A stretch of 8,599 bases of DNA. It comes from Propionibacteriaceae bacterium UBA4569 (GTDB lineage Bacteria; Actinomycetota; Actinomycetes; Propionibacteriales; Propionibacteriaceae). Positions 6,227-8,599 of the stretch are shown piece by piece. A model generated the notes under the pieces. The model had not been told where the DNA came from. It searched no databases and worked only from the letters and a program-made list of their open reading frames with translations. The stretch lies in assembly GCA_002387005.1 (NCBI GenBank), contig DGKN01000187.1, positions 6,735-15,333 of the forward strand, written 5' to 3'. The first letter of the stretch is position 1. Every line of letters begins with the position of its first letter. Both the position numbers and the translations under genes were made by a program.

Positions 6227-6985
6227 GTGACCGTCGAACCGACCTGGCATCTGGCGTTGGCGCTGGTCTTGCTGATGGCGCTGGCCGTCGTCGTCTCCCG
6301 AGTCGGGCGCCTTGGGCAGGAACGCGACATCGTCGTGGCCGGTCTGCGGGCGGTGATTCAGTTGGCCGTGGTCTCGACGATCATCGTCGCGGCCCTGCAG
6401 CACCTGGCACTGGCGGCGCTGTTCGTCGCCTTGATGTTCGTGGTGGCGGTGCGGACGACGGTGCAGCGGACGGGCGTGGGACGCGCCTGGCCGTGGACCG
6501 CGCTGGCGATGGCCGGTGGGATCGTGCCGGTGCTGGCGATCGTCTTCGGCAGCGGGACGGTGCCGCCCAATGCCCTCTCGCTGATCCCGATCGCGGGGAT
6601 CGTCGTGGGCAACATGATGACCGCACACACCCTGTTCGGACGACGGCAGTTCGCGGCCCTGCGTGACGGCGTGGGCATCTTCGAAGCCGCGCTGGCCCTG
6701 GGCTTTGCCCGCGCCGCCGCGATCCGGCTGGTCAGCGAGGGAACTGCACGCGAGGCACTCGTCCCCAACCTCGACCAGACCCGCACCGTCGGCCTGGTCA
6801 CCTTGCCGGGCGCCTTCATCGGCGTGCTGTTGGGCGGCGGGTCGGCGCTGCAGGCCGGTGCCGCGCAGGTGTTGGTGCTGGTGGCGATCATGGCCGGGCA
6901 GACGATCGTCGTCGTGGTCGCCAACTGGCTGATGTGCCAGGGGAAGCTCTTGCCGCCGGACCTGGCGGACGTGCTGCACCCCTAG
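6227..6985 (+). CDS. UPF0014 / FetB-type ABC transporter permease
   Basis: This is an integral membrane protein of 252 residues belonging to the UPF0014 family, typified by E. coli FetB (YbbM), the permease of a putative iron exporter linked to oxidative-stress resistance. Hydrophobic segments lie near residues 9-25, 38-58, 61-77, 90-107, 119-136, 191-207 and 212-234. The family signature is clear in the cytoplasmic loop and after it: ARAAAIRLVSEGTAREALV, then NLDQTRTVGLVTLPGAFIG and a glycine-rich turn (LLGGGSALQAGAAQ). The GTG start at 6227 is preceded by GAGGAGG four bases upstream. The usual ATPase partner (FetA-like) is not adjacent: dgt lies downstream and dnaG upstream, both on the other strand. 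The gene stands between dgt and dnaG, which are often neighbours in actinobacteria, so it may be a later insertion. The transported substrate is not established here. Confidence 0.87.
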   Translation: MTVEPTWHLALALVLLMALAVVVSRVGRLGQERDIVVAGLRAVIQLAVVSTIIVAALQHLALAALFVALMFVVAVRTTVQRTGVGRAWPWTALAMAGGIVPVLAIVFGSGTVPPNALSLIPIAGIVVGNMMTAHTLFGRRQFAALRDGVGIFEAALALGFARAAAIRLVSEGTAREALVPNLDQTRTVGLVTLPGAFIGVLLGGGSALQAGAAQVLVLVAIMAGQTIVVVVANWLMCQGKLLPPDLADVLHP

Positions 6986-7004
6986 CGCGTCGAAGGTGAG
7001 TTGT

Positions 7005-7166
7005 CTGGGGCTGGCGGCCGGAGTGCAGCATCCCAGGCGCGGCGTTCGGATCGGCGAGCACGGGCATCGTCTTCTGCGCGACGATCTTGCCCGCACTCGA
7101 GCGGACGATGTAGCGCACCTGGTCGTAGCTGTTGGCGCGGTCCTCGATGCCGACGGCTGGCTGCAA
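7005..7166 (-). pseudogene. Unassigned coding-like fragment between dgt and the FetB-type gene
   Basis: In this gap one minus-strand frame, offset from the dgt frame, shows strong coding statistics. By my count 49 of 53 codons after TTG 7166 end in G or C, while second positions are only about half G/C, as in real genes here. It reads AVGIEDRANSYDQVRYIVRS, then SAGKIVAQKTMPVLADPNAA, then GMLHSG. The pattern stops near 7005, though the frame stays open antisense into the permease gene to 6888. The nearest start is TTG 7166, 13 bases after the dgt stop, with no clear Shine-Dalgarno. I do not recognise the protein. It could be a gene remnant cut off by whatever placed the permease gene here, or a real small gene whose end I cannot define. 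Confidence 0.35.
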
Positions 7167-7179
7167 CTGATGACGGAGC

Positions 7180-8325
7180 TCAGGCCCCGCGCCCGATGCC
7201 GACGGGCAGCCGGCTCGGATCCCAGCCCAGGAGCTGTTCTGCCTGGTCGAAGGCGAACCGGTCGGTCATGCCCCCGACATAGGTGACCGCGCCACGGGTC
7301 AGGTCGTCCAGGCGGTAGTCGGCGGGCATCAGCTCGGGGCGCTTCACGTACATCCCCACCAGGCCGTGCAGCACCTCGACCACCGCGTGGCTCTGGGCCA
7401 GCGACTCCGGACGGGTGTAGATGCGCTCGTAGTTGAACCGGCGCAGCGCCGCCAGCGCGGCCGCGGTGTCGGCGTCCATGCCAACCCGTCCGGTCTGGTT
7501 CGTGGTGCGGATCACCGCGTGGATGAAGGTTCCGAGCTGGGCCCGACGCCCCACCCCGGCGATCCCGGCCACCTCGGGCGGTAGGTCGGCGGTCGTCACG
7601 ATGCCGGCGTGGATCGCGTCCTCGAGATCGTGGGCGCAGTAGGCGATCCGGTCGCTCCAGCTGACGATCTCGCCCTCGATCGTCCCCGGCGCGGGCCGGC
7701 TCCAGGAGTGGTTGCGGATGCCGTCCAGGGTCTCGGCGCACAGGTTCAGGTCGGTCAACACCACGTCCGCGCCCCAGGGACCGTGGTCGTAGCCCTCGGG
7801 GATGAAGGCGTCGAAGGCGTCCTCGGACGCGTGCCCGCCCGGCCCGTGGCCGCAGTCGTGGCCCAGCGCGATCGCGTCGGCCAGCGCCACATTGGCGCCG
7901 ATCCCGCGGGCGATGGAGGTCGCCACCTGCGCCACCTCGATCGCGTGCGTCAGCCGGGTGCGCTGGTGGTCGGTCGGGTAGACGACGACCTGGGTCTTGC
8001 CGGCCAGCCGACGGAATGCCGGTGAGTGGACGATCCGGTCGCGGTCCCGCTCGAAGCAGGTGCGCTCGGGGTCGGGTTCCTCTTCGGTGGCACGGTTCCC
8101 GGCGCCGGACGAGAGGGTCGCCCCGGGCCGTAGCAGCAGGCGCTCACGCTCCTCCCGCTTGATCCGTCCGATCGTCGTCCCCGGCTCGGCGAAGCTGGCG
8201 TGGGTGTCGGCGTGGGCGGTGACGAGGCCGTCACCGTGGCCGTGCATCGTCTTGGCCCACTCGACCGCGCGGGGCATCACCTCGGGGTGTCCCGCGACAG
8301 GCTCGGGGAGCGAGTCCGTGCACAT
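7180..8325 (-). CDS. dgt: Deoxyguanosinetriphosphate triphosphohydrolase (HD-domain dNTPase)
   Basis: This cytoplasmic HD-superfamily enzyme hydrolyses dGTP (often other dNTPs in these homologues) to deoxynucleoside and tripolyphosphate, trimming the dNTP pool. It has 381 residues from ATG 8325. The family block starts RDRIVHSPAFRRLAGKTQV (95-113). The HD metal site is His127 (TRLTHAIEVAQ), His156-Asp157 (GHDCGHGPGGH) and Asp225 (IVSWSDRIAY). NHSWSRPAPGTIEGE precedes the last ligand, and YVGGMTDRFAFDQA marks the usual C-terminus. ATG 8325 is preferred over upstream frame codons because it falls four bases after the dusB stop and AGGGGG lies eight bases before it, which suggests translational coupling. 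The residues before about position 50 are poorly characterised, so a shorter start at Met17 cannot be ruled out. It converges with the FetB-type permease gene downstream. Confidence 0.92.
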   Translation of the reverse strand: MCTDSLPEPVAGHPEVMPRAVEWAKTMHGHGDGLVTAHADTHASFAEPGTTIGRIKREERERLLLRPGATLSSGAGNRATEEEPDPERTCFERDRDRIVHSPAFRRLAGKTQVVVYPTDHQRTRLTHAIEVAQVATSIARGIGANVALADAIALGHDCGHGPGGHASEDAFDAFIPEGYDHGPWGADVVLTDLNLCAETLDGIRNHSWSRPAPGTIEGEIVSWSDRIAYCAHDLEDAIHAGIVTTADLPPEVAGIAGVGRRAQLGTFIHAVIRTTNQTGRVGMDADTAAALAALRRFNYERIYTRPESLAQSHAVVEVLHGLVGMYVKRPELMPADYRLDDLTRGAVTYVGGMTDRFAFDQAEQLLGWDPSRLPVGIGRGA

Positions 8326-8329
8326 AGTC

Positions 8330-8599
8330 CTAGCCCCCTGACCCGGCAGCGTCGTCGTCGACGAGCTCCAGGGCCAGCCCGGAGGTGTCGTCATACCAAC
8401 CGTGGGGAAGGATCACGTGCTTGCGCGGCGTACCCTGACGTCCGCGGGGCTTTCCCAGCTCGATCTGGGGGAAGGGCGCGTCGGCGTCCAGCTGGGCCAA
8501 CAGGACGTCCAGCTGCTCGAAGGAGCTGATCATCGCCAGCTCGTGACGCAGTTCGCCGCCCACCGGGAAGCCCTTGAAGTACCAGGCCATGTGCTTGCG
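8330..8599 (-). CDS. dusB: tRNA-dihydrouridine synthase, C-terminal 89 residues (5' part off window)
   Basis: This is the end of a gene running in from beyond the window; the frame is open to base 8599. Its product would be an FMN enzyme that reduces uridines in the D-loop of tRNA. Only the C-terminal helical tRNA-binding region is present. Its opening RKHMAWYFKGFPVGGE is the characteristic block of this family near the end of the protein, followed by a helix region (LRHELAMISSFEQLDVLLAQ) and the tail seen in actinobacterial members (LGKPRGRQGTPRKHV, LPHGWYDDTSG). The flavin and catalytic parts are off the window. The ATG at 8590 falls inside the conserved block and is not the start. It lies four bases upstream of dgt, so the two are almost surely one transcript. 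DusB rather than another Dus paralogue is from memory of the actinobacterial tail. Confidence 0.82.
   Translation of the reverse strand, partial: RKHMAWYFKGFPVGGELRHELAMISSFEQLDVLLAQLDADAPFPQIELGKPRGRQGTPRKHVILPHGWYDDTSGLALELVDDDAAGSGG

Noticed and set aside
4848..6230. Plus-strand open frame of 460 codons opposite dnaG
   Set aside because: It is fully antisense to an intact primase with all catalytic residues; it has no recognisable domain and the composition of a shadow frame.
6986..7179. Intrinsic terminator between the convergent permease and dgt genes
   Set aside because: I looked for a stem-loop with or without a T-run on both strands and found only short, weak pairings.
7005..7182. 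Frameshift in dgt that would fuse the 7005-7166 coding-like frame to its C-terminus
   Set aside because: dgt ends normally: the conserved MTDRFAFDQA block is followed by about twenty in-frame, high-GC3 codons and a TGA, so the downstream stretch does not need to belong to it.
6059..7741. Minus-strand open frame of 560 codons spanning dnaG 5' end, permease and dgt
   Set aside because: It runs through three well-supported genes out of frame or antisense, and its translation is Arg/His/Gly-rich without domains. Only the separate frame at 7005-7166 in this area shows coding statistics.

Overview
The window comes from a high-GC Gram-positive chromosome, almost certainly an actinobacterium. Codon third positions are nearly all G/C, GTG and TTG starts occur, the tRNA-Asn encodes its CCA end, and dusB, dgt and dnaG sit close together. 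A propionibacterial or related lineage is possible, but I cannot fix the family from sequence alone.

Layout. Almost everything is on the minus strand, so read from high to low coordinates. At the right edge is the 3' end of a tRNA-dihydrouridine synthase (dusB, 8330-8599), followed four bases later by a dGTP triphosphohydrolase (dgt, 7180-8325). A plus-strand UPF0014/FetB-type permease (6227-6985) then interrupts the run, converging on dgt and diverging from dnaG. In the gap between its 3' end and dgt lies a short minus-strand stretch that looks coding (about 7005-7166) but belongs to no complete gene I recognise. DNA primase (dnaG, 4302-6170) follows with what appears to be a leaderless promoter. 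Next come a sigma-70 family sigma factor (3339-4163, possibly starting at 4199), a conserved-looking 169-residue protein of unknown function (2772-3281), and tRNA-Asn(GTT) (2656-2731) with a strong composite hairpin two bases past its CCA.

The left 2.4 kb is a sugar-uptake module. A LacI-family repressor (1415-2431) lies upstream of, and in the same direction as, a Tat-type lipoprotein solute-binding protein (1-1321, last few residues off the window). The 93-bp gap between them holds two copies of a LacI-type operator (TGTTAyCGrTAACA) spaced 33 bp apart, one over the likely -35 and one over the likely transcription start.

How it works together. The right part is housekeeping: tRNA modification, dNTP pool control and primer synthesis, plus a sigma factor beside dnaG in the manner of the dnaG-rpoD arrangement known from other phyla. 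The left part is a locally regulated carbohydrate ABC import locus whose permease genes probably lie beyond position 1. I see no mobile element, CRISPR array or defence system. The most unusual item is the sigma factor: several residues that read and melt the promoter in housekeeping sigma factors are replaced.
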